Assembly: GCA_904419875.1 (NCBI GenBank)
Contig: CAJFTG010000012.1
Coordinates: forward strand, 38,763-88,616
Source of the DNA: Candidatus Avimonas caecicola
GTDB lineage: Bacteria; Bacillota; Clostridia; Oscillospirales; Acutalibacteraceae
Direction: 5' to 3'
DNA length: 49,854 nucleotides
This document shows positions 42,442 to 49,854 of the stretch, in pieces. Each line of letters begins with the position of its first letter. Position 1 is the stretch's first letter. The notes beneath the pieces are model-generated. The model had not been told where the DNA came from and searched no databases. It was given only the letters and a program-made list of their open reading frames with translations. Position numbers and translations under genes: made by a program.

Positions 42442-42738
42442 TTAACTTCTCATTGATGCCGTCGATCCTTCCTGCGGATGGAACATCCCACGATGGCAAT
42501 AGGAACGCCGCAGCAGATACTTCTTTTGTGCTGTGTGCGGATAGCAGGCAGGAATATCATACATATGTGTACAGCTGCGCCGTATCTCCCGCGAGATGGT
42601 GCTCACGTCCCTGCCAACCAGCCGCGCAATCTCTCGATAACTTCATCCATCTACATAATATTTCCGTATACAGCTACATACAGCTGCATACAACGGCATA
42701 CAGCTGCGCTTTTCCATGCGAAGATGACGATCGTCCAT
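42442..42738 (-). pseudogene. IS30-family transposase N-terminal remnant
   Basis: On the minus strand, from ATG 42738 after GGAGGGG: MDDRHLRMEKRS, a stretch encoded by 10-bp tandem repeats, an in-frame TGA at 42645, then SYREIARLVGRDVSTISREI (the IS30-type HTH) and AQKKYLLRRSYCHRGMF, and a stop at 42442-42444. Full-length IS30 transposases are about 320-350 residues with a DDE domain, and none is found downstream. So this is a truncated, stop-interrupted relic. Confidence 0.7.
42667..42706. repeat. 10-bp tandem repeat within the IS30 remnant
   Basis: Four units: TATACAGCTA, CATACAGCTG, CATACAACGG, CATACAGCTG. The period is not a multiple of three, so copy-number changes would shift frame in the relic transposase. 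Confidence 0.85.
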
Positions 42739-42957
42739 GCAGTCCCCTCCTGGTATTTTGGCTGTGTGGTTGCTCCATTTTACCACAGGATCCTGCATGT
42801 TCCTTTTATTTCCCAAATTTGTTGAACTTGAGGGCAGACCAGCGGGACGGACGGCGTTTGCGTGATCGTCGAAAACCATCCATGGGAGATGTGGTATTAC
42901 GGCGGTTTCGCCAGTGGTTAAGTGGTAAAAGCTTTCAATTCCAATTTGAGTACGGAC

Positions 42958-42985
42958 TTGAACAATTATCTCGTTATGGTACAAT
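42958..42985 (+). promoter_or_regulatory. Candidate promoter of the DUF2019-like gene
   Basis: TTGAAC (42958-42963), 16 bp, TACAAT (42980-42985), about 57 bases before the ATG. Confidence 0.6.
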
Positions 42986-43041
42986 AAAACCGGCTGGCAC
43001 CGGTTGGATTTTTACTCCATATTGTTTACCGGGAGGATACG

Positions 43042-43377
43042 ATGAAAGAGGATGTTTCCAAGTTTGTAAATGCCTGCATAGCTAAGGGAGAGGGAGAAAA
43101 CTCTGGTGATACAAAAAATGATAGAAAATACTATCAGATTATTCATGCTGTCTATTTAAAATTAAAGGCAGAGCATCGCTTGGACGAATTATTGGAGCTA
43201 TTGGATGACAAAAACCTCTATGTGAAGTTATGGGCTGCCGGCTACTTATTGGAGGCCCATCCGGCTAGGGCAGAGAAAGCTCTTGAGGAACTAGCTGCTG
43301 CCAGAGGAAATATGGCTGGATTCAATGCTTCCATGACCTTGAAAGAATGGCGGGCAGGACGTCTCAAATTGCAATGA
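43042..43377 (+). CDS. Small HEAT-like, DUF2019-type protein
   Basis: 111 residues, all helical. YYQIIHAVYLKLKAEHRLDE, LLELLDDKNLYVKLWAAGYL and ARAEKALEELAA match the pattern of DUF2019, a HEAT-repeat-like family that occurs beside toxins and in genomic islands and sometimes acts as immunity proteins. No toxin gene is adjacent here. GGGAGG precedes ATG. Its AT-rich codons differ from the surrounding high-GC genes, indicating recent transfer. A 15-bp hairpin follows the stop. Function unknown. Confidence 0.65.
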   Translation: MKEDVSKFVNACIAKGEGENSGDTKNDRKYYQIIHAVYLKLKAEHRLDELLELLDDKNLYVKLWAAGYLLEAHPARAEKALEELAAARGNMAGFNASMTLKEWRAGRLKLQ

Positions 43378-43430
43378 ATGAAGCCTCTTCCGTATAGCCC
43401 AAAACAATAGTACGAAAAAGCAATTCCTTG

Positions 43431-43465
43431 ACAGAACCTCCCGACAAATTGTCGGGAGGTTCTGT
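43431..43465 (+). terminator. Perfect 15-bp hairpin after the DUF2019-like gene
   Basis: ACAGAACCTCCCGAC (43431-43445) pairs with GTCGGGAGGTTCTGT (43451-43465), loop AAATT. There is no strong U-tract. Confidence 0.65.
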
Positions 43466-44018
43466 CTATGCGGCTATCCGTCATTTGCAAAAGCAGAAGG
43501 AAGTGAATCGTCTATGCTCCCGCCAAAAGTCAAGCTGGGCGCAATCGTCCCATTAGGTCTCGGCGAAAATCCGGAGGAACCACGACGGGGGAAAATACCC
43601 GGCAAAAAGCCGCGAAGCTTGTTTGAAAAGGCCGCATAAAAAGTATTTTAGACGTTTTACCGGTGGGAGTTGAACCCTCGGAACCAAAACAGGTTGGCAG
43701 CAAGCGTGAGCGTCGTGAAGCGCACCGCGTTTTTTCAAAACGCCGCAAGCGAACAGCAAAAGCGCAGCGTGACCTGTTTTGAAAAAGGAGGAACAGGGGA
43801 GCAAGTGACTGATTTTTTATTGATTGACTAGATATTTTAGACCTTATATCTTCCTATAAGTGCCCATAAGTATCGCCGCAAAGTGGCCTAAATACTGGCC
43901 TTTCCACATATCAGCTTAAATCTGGTTATATGTCTTTATATCCTTATGAAATTTGGATTCCGGTTGAAAAGGCAGACAATTTATAAAGCAAGTTACGTTA
44001 TAAACATTCGCACTACGT
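43466..44018. other. Accessory, AT-rich intergenic region
   Basis: No intact gene supported. 43514-43639 reads MLPPKVKLGAIVPLGLGENP then a charged stretch to TAA. A second frame from about 43627 reads SILDVLPVGVEPSEPKQVGS and a very basic tail to about 43783; a frameshift could join them. The minus strand at 43658-43680 resembles a tRNA T-arm. Neither reading is firm. Confidence 0.35.
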
Positions 44019-44047
44019 CGGAACGAGTTACGCTCGTTCCGATTTTT
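44019..44047 (+). terminator. Intrinsic terminator in the accessory region
   Basis: CGGAACGAG (44019-44027), TTACG loop, CTCGTTCCG (44033-44041), then ATTTTTAA. No intact plus-strand gene precedes it, which suggests the terminator of a lost gene. Confidence 0.6.
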
Positions 44048-44550
44048 AATTTCATAAAAAATAGTGGAATGGGCTATGTAGAGGTCGATTCCATATCCGA
44101 TCGAAACCCGTATAAACACTGCCTTTTGAAGACATTGAGCATTTCCATGTGGACGGCTTCAAAATGTCATTTGACGCTTTTTTGACGCCCGAACTCCACG
44201 AGGGTTTATAAGAAGTTATAAAGAGATATTGTAAAATGCAGGGCGGGCTGCCCACAGCCCGTCGATGTCACCGCCACACACGCAATACCCGCGGCGGGAT
44301 GAAAGCATACCGCCCAATGTCCCTTTCCTTTCTGTTCCTTTCCCGTTTTTGAGGTGAACAAATTACGTAGCAAGCATAGGAAAAGGGTACCCTCTTCCGA
44401 AAAATAACTTGTTGGGAAGTATCCCAACCCCTTTTTGCTTTGTACAAATGGCTATCCATAAAGATATTCAGCATTGAATGGAAAATCGATAGAAAGTGTG
44501 GTATAATTTTTTAAGGAAAATCAAACAGAACGAGAAAATTTTTGTATAAC
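44048..44550. other. AT-rich intergenic region downstream of the AraC gene
   Basis: Only short frames without SDs. A TGGAAA (44479-44484), 17 bp, TATAAT (44502-44507) promoter-like pair points rightwards into the antisense of the AraC gene. No product was recognised. Confidence 0.4.
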
Positions 44551-45402
44551 CTATTCAAGTAAGGTGGGATGGCTGAAATATCTTTTTTCACGGCGCTCGG
44601 CCTTGTCAGTCCAAAGGTGATATACTTCCACTTCGAGATCATTGACCTGACGGTATCCCGAGTTTGGCAGCCAGGAATTATGAATCAAATTGTGCAGCTC
44701 AGGTAACTCATCTCCTGCATACCCTCCCCGCTGTGTGGTGAAGACAGCATACTTTCCACCCGGAATAAAATGTGCCTCCAGTTTTGATGCTGTAACATTT
44801 TCCTCAACATTTTCCTCTTCGCGGGCGATAACGTAGCTTCCCCTGTTCCAAATGCCATACCAAACACCATCATAGCCATCGCATATTTTTGCAGGAATAT
44901 GGTCGCAGTCATCTGCCCACATGATGTGTTCGGCCTTAAAGCGTTCCGACGCTGTTCCTCCAATCTTCCTGGAGATGCCCAAAACTCTCTTCCCCCTTGT
45001 TTCGACGATTCGAAAATCCATCCTCTTTGCTCCTTTTACCATAATGTAGAAGGAAGCAGGAGGATATATTTTTAACGGCTGGTACGGGTTTCGTGCCTGT
45101 GTTGGAGTAATGCCATGTTGTCGTATAAACGCCTTGGTAAAAGCATCTGCGCTGTCCCATCCATATTTAATCGCAACGTCAATCACTTTGCAACGACTGC
45201 CTTGCAGTTCATGCGCCGCCAGTGTTAGCCGCCTCCTTCGGACGTACTCGTTCAGTGTCATCCCGGTCATATAGCTAAAAAAGCGTAGAAAACTGTCTTT
45301 AGTAACACAGGCGATCTGAGCAACCGTATCTAAATGGATTTCATCACACAAAGCGGATTCAATATATGAAATGGCCTTATTGAGCTGTTCCACTATTTCC
45401 AT
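44551..45402 (-). CDS. AraC-family regulator with GyrI-like effector domain
   Basis: 283 residues. The N-terminal AraC HTH pair (about 5-105) reads LDTVAQIACVTKDSFLRFFS, then YMTGMTLNEYVRRRRLTLAA and VAIKYGWDSADAFTKAFIRQ. A C-terminal GyrI/SOUL-like ligand-binding domain (about 125-283) reads MDFRIVETRGKRVLGISRK, followed by WYGIWN and FIPGGKYAVF. This MarA/Rob-like arrangement is common in Firmicute drug- and stress-responsive activators. The ATG at 45402 has GGAGG 8 bases upstream; the GTG at 45411 is part of that SD. It is AT-rich relative to the core genes. Confidence 0.92.
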   Translation of the reverse strand: MEIVEQLNKAISYIESALCDEIHLDTVAQIACVTKDSFLRFFSYMTGMTLNEYVRRRRLTLAAHELQGSRCKVIDVAIKYGWDSADAFTKAFIRQHGITPTQARNPYQPLKIYPPASFYIMVKGAKRMDFRIVETRGKRVLGISRKIGGTASERFKAEHIMWADDCDHIPAKICDGYDGVWYGIWNRGSYVIAREEENVEENVTASKLEAHFIPGGKYAVFTTQRGGYAGDELPELHNLIHNSWLPNSGYRQVNDLEVEVYHLWTDKAERREKRYFSHPTLLE

Positions 45403-45566
45403 CTGCTTCACCTCCCAACTATGATTTTAACGATAACAAAATGAAACATCCGACTTTTCCCGGGCAAAGTTATACGGGACAACACTCAAACAACTAATCT
45501 TTATCTTTTCTACAGCAAGCATCGTCTTTTATCCCCAAAAGATATTTACAGCGACCTCTGTAACCC

Positions 45567-45608
45567 GCAAAAAGAAAACAAGGACAGTCCCCAAAGACTA
45601 TCCTTGTT
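45567..45608 (-). terminator. Terminator downstream of tRNA-Pro
   Basis: AACAAGGACAGTC (45577-45589) pairs with GACTATCCTTGTT (45596-45608) with one mismatch. The minus-strand tail is TTTTCTTTTT. It lies 27 bases after the tRNA 3' end. Confidence 0.8.
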
Positions 45609-45635
45609 CCTGAATGTCGTTATGAACATTCAATC

Positions 45636-45711
45636 TGGTCCGAGTGGCGAGACTTGAACTCACGGCCTCTTGACCCCCAGTCAAGCGCGCTACCAACTGC
45701 GCCACACCCGG
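45636..45711 (-). tRNA. tRNA-Pro (GGG anticodon)
   Basis: A 76-nt cloverleaf on the minus strand. Acceptor CCGGGTG / CACTCGG (one G-U), D-arm GCGC-AGTTGGTA-GCGC, anticodon stem CTTGA/TCAAG with loop CTGGGGG giving anticodon GGG, T-arm CGTGAGTTCAAGTCTCG, and an encoded CCA. It reads CCC/CCU proline codons. The AT-rich accessory stretch lies on its 3' side, the usual side for island integration at tRNA genes. Confidence 0.95.
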
Positions 45712-45861
45712 ATATATTCTGCATGCCGCCCCTCTTGCCCGGCGGCGCTGCGAAAGAAATTATAGCACAGCCCTCCGTCAAAAGCAAGAGAAATTTCCCG
45801 GATTTTCAAAAATCCCGGCGGCGCTGCGATACGCCCGCTGACCGGCCGTCGCACCGGCCGG

Positions 45862-46185
45862 TCAGCCTCCGACGGCCGCCGCGGAGAGCAGGCCGGCCAG
45901 CCCGTGCGCTCCCCAGGCGACGCCGGCCGCCAGCGCCAGCTGAAGGACGAAAATCACCGGAATGCCCACCATGAATTTCCGCCGGCGGGTTTTGTGCCGG
46001 ACCGCCCGCATGGTCAGATACATCGCGGCGGACCCACCGAGGGCGGCCAGCAGGAGCAGGGTCGCCTCCGGAACCCGCCATTTATGCGCCTTTGCGCGGT
46101 GCTTGTCCCAGACAGTCGCCGCGGCGGAAACCAGGCTGACCGCGCACAGATACAGCAAAAGAAGGAACTGCCAACTCCCCGGCAT
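45862..46185 (-). CDS. DUF1294 family membrane protein
   Basis: 107 residues, three hydrophobic segments. The family signature is visible: WDKHRAKAHKWRVPEATLLL, then LGGSAAMYLTMRAVRHKT and KFMVGIPVIFVLQ. These small inner-membrane proteins are widespread and of unknown function. AAAGG lies about 10 bases before ATG. It stands alone between tRNA-Pro and the divergent lipoprotein gene. Confidence 0.88.
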   Translation of the reverse strand: MPGSWQFLLLLYLCAVSLVSAAATVWDKHRAKAHKWRVPEATLLLLAALGGSAAMYLTMRAVRHKTRRRKFMVGIPVIFVLQLALAAGVAWGAHGLAGLLSAAAVGG

Positions 46186-46441
46186 ACCCTGTCATCCTTT
46201 CCGCTGGAGGCACATATACATAAGGCAGGCAGCCCCCTGCCGCCGGCGCCCTTTTCCCATCCTATCCGATCCCGCCGCGCCTGTCAAGGCCGGCTTTTCC
46301 CGGCTCCCGCCGGCGGGGCATCCGCCCCTTCCCGGCGGACGCCTCACCGCCCGGGTCGAGTCCGCCGCCCGCAGCCATTCCGGCCGCTTTCGGCCCCGCA
46401 CCCGCGCCGAAAAGCCGCCCCGTCGTCAAAGGAGCCAGCCG

Positions 46442-47818
46442 ATGAAAAAACGCCGATTCCGTTCCCTCTGTTCTCTCTGTTCCCTCCGTTCCCTCCGTTC
46501 CCTGCTGTCCTCTCTTTCCACCTGTTCCGCCCGTCCCACCTGTCCCATCCGTCCCGTCCTTTCCGTCCTTTCCGTCCTCCTGGCCGCCTGTGCCCTGTGC
46601 CTGTCGGCGGCGGGCTGCCGCCTGCCGGCCCCGCCGGCGGACTCTTCCCCGACGGGGTCGGGGAGCACGTCCCCCTCCGGCGGAGAAGGGGAACAGAGGC
46701 GGGAGGAGGAGCTCCGGGGCGTGTGGCTCTCCTATATCGAGCTGAACGCCCTGTTCCGGGACAAGACCGCCGACCAGGCCCGCGAGGCGCTGGACGGCGT
46801 GATGGACAACGTTTCTTCCTATGGGCTGAACACGGTGTTTTTCCACGTGCGCGCCATGAGCGACGCGTATTATGACAGCGAGCTGTTTCCGCCCGCCGAC
46901 GCCGCGGCCGCCCTGATCGCCGGCGGGTTTGATCCCCTGGCGTACGCCGTGGAGGCGGCCCACGCGCGGGGGCTGGAGCTGCACGCCTGGATCAACCCCT
47001 ACCGGATCGGCGCCGACAAGGAAAACGCCGGGTGTGCGGAAATCTTTTCGGTGGAAAACGGCGGCGCGCCCTACTACTATTACAACCCCGCGTCGGAACA
47101 GGCGCAGTCCCTGATCTTACGCGGCGTTGAGGAGGTGGTCGCCCGCTATGCGGTGGACGGCGTGCAGTTCGACGACTATTTTTACCCGTCGAACACCGCT
47201 GTCGTCCCGCCGGATTCCCCGGCGGCGTTCGAGCAGGAAGACTATGCCGCCTATACGGCGGCGGGCGGGGAACTGGGGGTGGCGGACTGGCGGCGGGCGC
47301 AGGTGGACGTGCTCATCGCCGGCGCCTGCCGGAGGGTCCATACCCGCGACGGCTGCGTGTTCGGCGTCAGCCCGGATTATAACGTCTCCAAAAACTATTC
47401 CGTTTTGTATGCCGACCTGATGGAATGGATCGCCTCTCCCGGCTATGTGGATTATGTCTGCCCGCAGATCTATTTCGGGTTCGAAAATTCCACCGCGCCC
47501 TTCGACCGGGCGGTGGCGGACTGGGCCTCCTATCCCCGGCATGAATCGGTGCGGCTGTACATAGGGCTGGGGCTGTACAAAACCGGCATGTCCCCGGACG
47601 AATACGCAGGACAGGGCCGGGAGGAGTGGGCCGAAAACAGCGATATTATGAAGCGCTCGGTGGAGTGCCTGCGGGGGAATGCGGCGGTCGGCGGCATGAT
47701 CTTTTACAACTACGGCAGCTTTGACGCGTCGGGCCGCTCCCCTGCCGCAGGGCAGAGCTACGCGCAGGAGGTTGCGCGGCAGGAAGTGGAAAACCTCCTG
47801 CCGCTGCTCCGGCAGTAA
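46442..47818 (+). CDS. Family 10 glycosylhydrolase-like (GHL10) lipoprotein
   Basis: 458 residues. A long basic/hydrophobic signal peptide ends in a lipobox-like LCLSAAGC (about residue 59), followed by a Pro/Ser/Glu linker. The GHL10/DUF187 TIM-barrel has GVWLSYIELN, TVFFHVRAMSDAYYDSELFP, LHAWINPYRIG, GVQFDDYFYP and VDYVCPQIYFGF. Family members (for example YngK) are extracellular, with proposed roles on peptidoglycan or glycans. AAAGGAG lies 7 bases before ATG. The signal peptide is encoded by two runs of 9-bp tandem repeats, giving SLx and PVL/SVL repeats. Confidence 0.88.
   Translation: MKKRRFRSLCSLCSLRSLRSLLSSLSTCSARPTCPIRPVLSVLSVLLAACALCLSAAGCRLPAPPADSSPTGSGSTSPSGGEGEQRREEELRGVWLSYIELNALFRDKTADQAREALDGVMDNVSSYGLNTVFFHVRAMSDAYYDSELFPPADAAAALIAGGFDPLAYAVEAAHARGLELHAWINPYRIGADKENAGCAEIFSVENGGAPYYYYNPASEQAQSLILRGVEEVVARYAVDGVQFDDYFYPSNTAVVPPDSPAAFEQEDYAAYTAAGGELGVADWRRAQVDVLIAGACRRVHTRDGCVFGVSPDYNVSKNYSVLYADLMEWIASPGYVDYVCPQIYFGFENSTAPFDRAVADWASYPRHESVRLYIGLGLYKTGMSPDEYAGQGREEWAENSDIMKRSVECLRGNAAVGGMIFYNYGSFDASGRSPAAGQSYAQEVARQEVENLLPLLRQ
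46461..46505 (+). repeat. 9-bp in-frame tandem repeat in a signal-peptide coding region
   Basis: Five units of GTTCCCTCC or close variants (46461, 46470, 46479, 46488, 46497) encode SLC-SLC-SLR-SLR-SLL. A second run of similar CxTCCxxTC units follows at about 46532-46576. Confidence 0.85.
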
Positions 47819-48486
47819 CCCCGCCCGCCGGTTATGCTCCCAGCGCTGGACAGCGGGGCAAAAACGCGGTATAATGCGGCATGGATACGGTTGGGACAAG
47901 CCCGCTTCCGCCCGGCTGTAAACAGGGCGGGCGGTTCCCGCCGGCGGCCCCGTCCGGGCGGTCCCGCAGAGGGCGGCGGGCCCCCGGCGGCCCGCTTCGG
48001 AAGGGCCGGGAACACCGTTTGCGTAAAGGTTTTCTCTTCCCCTTTTGCGTACGCCGCCGCGTTTTCCCGCATGTCCTTATGTTCCCCCGTGCTCCCGCGC
48101 GCCCCTATAGGTGAAATTTTCTTACCCTATATCCTGATATCCTGTATCCTGTTTTCTGCTTTACGGATTGCGCAATTCAGCATGATCGCTTCCACTCCAT
48201 TTTCAGGAGCAACCTAAAACTGCACGTACATGCTTCTTTTCATCCCTAGTCAGTTCTCCCTTGCTGTGGAACGTGCCCCCTGGGCTCTCCTGGGCTCTCC
48301 TGTGCTCTCCTGTGCTCCCTCTGTGCTCTCCTGCGTTTGACTGCGCTCTCCGTTTTACCAGGCTTCCGGCCCGCACCATGCCGGGCGGCGGCGCATCGGG
48401 CGGTCAGGTTCCGCTTTTGCGCTTTGATCTATGTAATCTGTTTGGCCTGTCCCATCGTGTTCCTCCCTGTCCGGAAAGTAAACGAT
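47819..48486. other. Intergenic region between the GHL10 lipoprotein and the radical SAM gene
   Basis: No gene recognised. It contains the 10-bp repeat at 48280-48335. Confidence 0.5.
48280..48335 (+). repeat. 10-bp GGGCTCTCCT / GTGCTCTCCT tandem repeat
   Basis: CTGGGCTCTC twice, then CTGTGCTCTC and CTGTGCTCCC-type units to about 48335; pyrimidine-rich and slippage-like. Confidence 0.8.
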
Positions 48487-48515
48487 TTGTATAATTTCTA
48501 TATATTTATTCTAAT
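48487..48515 (+). promoter_or_regulatory. Candidate promoter of the glycyl-radical activase
   Basis: TTGTAT (48487-48492), 17 bp, TCTAAT (48510-48515), in a locally AT-rich island. A TATAAT at 48490-48495 lacks a good -35. Confidence 0.45.
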
Positions 48516-48586
48516 AATATATCCTTTCCCCGTGTTCCGGCGCCGGAGGAAGGGCCGCCCGACCGCCGGAGAAACGGAGCCGCCTT

Positions 48587-49471
48587 ATGAAAGGAATCCT
48601 TTTCGATATTCAGCGCTTCTGCCTGGACGACGGGCCGGGGATCCGCACCACGGTTTTTTTGAAGGGCTGCATGCTCCGCTGCGCCTGGTGCCACAATCCG
48701 GAATCCCTGTCGGCCGCGGTGCAGCTCGCCTATTACGACAGCAAATGCGTCCGGTGCGGGGCCTGCCGGAAGGTCTGCCCGCACGGGGTGCACACCCTTT
48801 CGCCGGACGGGCCGCACCATGTGGATTTCTCCGCCTGCGCCGCCTGCGGCCGGTGTGTGGACGCCTGCCCGGCCGAGGCGCTGGCTCTGCTGGGCCGTTC
48901 GGCGGAAGCGGCCGATGTCATTGACGAGGTAATGAAGGACGAAGCCTATTTTCGACATTCGGGCGGCGGCGTCACCTTTTCAGGCGGGGAGCCCACCATG
49001 CAGTTCGCCTTTTTAAAGGAGCTGCTCCGGCTGTCGAAGGAGCGGGGTCTGCACACCTGCCTGGAAACCAACGGCACCCTGGCGCCCGCGCGGATGAAAG
49101 AGCTGCTCCCCGACCTGGATTTGGTGCTGCTGGACTACAAGATGACCGACGACGCAATGCATCGGCAATACGTCGGCATCGGCCGGGCGCCGGTGCTGCG
49201 CGCCTTTGCCCTGCTGGCGGAGGAGCATCAGCCGGTGGTGCTGCGCGCGCCGATCATCCCGGGGCTGAACGACAACGAGGAGCATTTTGCCGCCATCCGG
49301 GCACTCAAGGCCGCGTACCCGAATATCCTGCGGGCGCAGGTGATGCCCTATCACACCATCGGCAGGGGAAAATACGGGGAAATCGGCCTGCCCTATTCCC
49401 TATCCTCCCTGGAAAACGCCACGGAGGAACAGCGCGCCGCCTGGCAGGCGCGGGTGGATGCGGCGGACTGA
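48587..49471 (+). CDS. Glycyl-radical enzyme activating protein (radical SAM)
   Basis: A 294-residue PflA-like activase. The radical SAM cluster CMLRCAWC (C28, C32, C35) is followed by two inserted 4Fe-4S ferredoxin motifs: CVRCGACRKVCP (54-65) and CAACGRCVDACP (84-95). FSGGEPTMQ binds SAM. The two-cluster insert is typical of activases for glycyl-radical enzymes other than pyruvate formate-lyase, such as glycerol or choline-type lyases. No partner enzyme is encoded within the window, and fewer than 400 bases follow it here. GGAG lies 7 bases before ATG. Confidence 0.93.
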   Translation: MKGILFDIQRFCLDDGPGIRTTVFLKGCMLRCAWCHNPESLSAAVQLAYYDSKCVRCGACRKVCPHGVHTLSPDGPHHVDFSACAACGRCVDACPAEALALLGRSAEAADVIDEVMKDEAYFRHSGGGVTFSGGEPTMQFAFLKELLRLSKERGLHTCLETNGTLAPARMKELLPDLDLVLLDYKMTDDAMHRQYVGIGRAPVLRAFALLAEEHQPVVLRAPIIPGLNDNEEHFAAIRALKAAYPNILRAQVMPYHTIGRGKYGEIGLPYSLSSLENATEEQRAAWQARVDAAD

Positions 49472-49818
49472 CCGCCCCGGGCGCTCGGGCCGGAAACACT
49501 CTCCAAACCGGCCGCCCCGAAACGCCGCGCCCCTCCCGGCTTCGTGGAAGCGGTCCCGCGGGGCTTGCGGAAGGGCCTGCGGAAAGGCGCCGGAAGGATT
49601 TCCGGAAAAACCGGAAGCAGACGGGCCGCCGGCGCTCGGGCAGATCCATCGCGCAGGGAGGGACGCCATGCCGCCAGACAGGGCCGCCGTTTCCGTACGC
49701 CGGAAAAAGGGAACCGCCGCCCCCGCCCGCCGTCCTCGGCCGCGCGCTGTACCGTCCGTCCTCGGCCGCGGCGTTTTCATCTTATATGCATTTTTGATAT
49801 TTTCCGCCAAACCGGCCG
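49472..49818. other. Intergenic region at the window end
   Basis: GC-rich, no gene with an SD. A minus-strand frame covers much of it but has artefact-like Arg/Pro composition. Confidence 0.45.
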
Positions 49819-49852
49819 CGGAGACGGAACGGGAATTCCCGTTCCGTCTCCG
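49819..49852. terminator. Perfect 34-bp palindrome, terminator-like
   Basis: CGGAGACGGAACGGGAA followed directly by its reverse complement, centre between 49835 and 49836. It continues to the window edge, so a following U-tract cannot be judged. Confidence 0.55.
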
Positions 49853-49854
49853 TT

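Noticed and set aside
43658-43680. T-arm-like sequence on the minus strand, possible tRNA fragment or att site
   Set aside because: Only four of five T-stem pairs form, there is no acceptor or anticodon arm, and it is not identical to the 3' end of tRNA-Pro.
44570-44707. A 45-codon plus-strand frame after a TATAAT promoter-like sequence
   Set aside because: Fully antisense to the AraC-family gene with no independent support.

Overview
The window looks like chromosome of a high-GC Firmicute, most likely a clostridial gut bacterium of the Oscillospiraceae/Ruminococcaceae type. The evidence is the gene content and order: ctsR-mcsA-mcsB-clpC, rplU-prp-rpmA with the Prp-cleavable L27 leader, Mini-ribonuclease III, DegV, YitT, and an AraC regulator with a C-terminal ligand domain. 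SD sequences are AGGAG-type and many promoters match sigma-A consensus. The organism call is inference from family knowledge; no 16S gene is present.

Layout. 1-6330: an XRE regulator, a Pit phosphate transporter with its DUF47 partner, and a five-repeat SpaA/Cna_B-like protein with a cysteine-cluster N-terminus. 6333-11231: the protein-arginine phosphorylation and Clp proteolysis operon with CtsR boxes at its promoter. 11777-12247: two tandem cysteine-rich membrane microproteins. 13069-17741: a MinD-like ATPase, methylglyoxal synthase, HisRS and AspRS. 18073-21985: a wall-precursor operon (alpha/beta hydrolase, membrane-anchored MurF-like ligase, Ddl, GNAT). 22258-24945: isocitrate dehydrogenase, divergent from a cytidylate-kinase-like protein and an FMN-binding protein. 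25487-29420: rplU-prp-rpmA-obg-mrnC-yitT. 29837-36713: two unknown proteins, two regulators (XRE, TetR), a histidine phosphatase, HAD, DegV and LysR. 38319-41351: GH2 beta-galactosidase.

41580-45630 is an accessory stretch. It is AT-richer in its second half, with an inactivated IS30-type transposase fragment, a DUF2019-like gene and an AraC-GyrI-type regulator, and it ends at a tRNA-Pro(GGG). Beyond it lie a DUF1294 protein, a GHL10-type lipoprotein and an orphan glycyl-radical-enzyme activase.

The least expected signals are: (1) a two-copy conserved intergenic element flanking the pit operon (1068-1131 and 3739-3797) that folds the same way in both copies, with one compensatory base pair; (2) face-to-face degV/tetR promoters whose -10 boxes are the two ends of one 37-bp near-palindrome; (3) the tandem Cys-rich microproteins, together with a Cys-rich SpaA protein that has neither signal peptide nor sortase motif; (4) 9-bp tandem repeats encoding a lipoprotein signal peptide. 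No CRISPR array, intact phage or intact mobile element was seen. The GC-rich intergenic regions contain many long open frames that I regard as artefacts.
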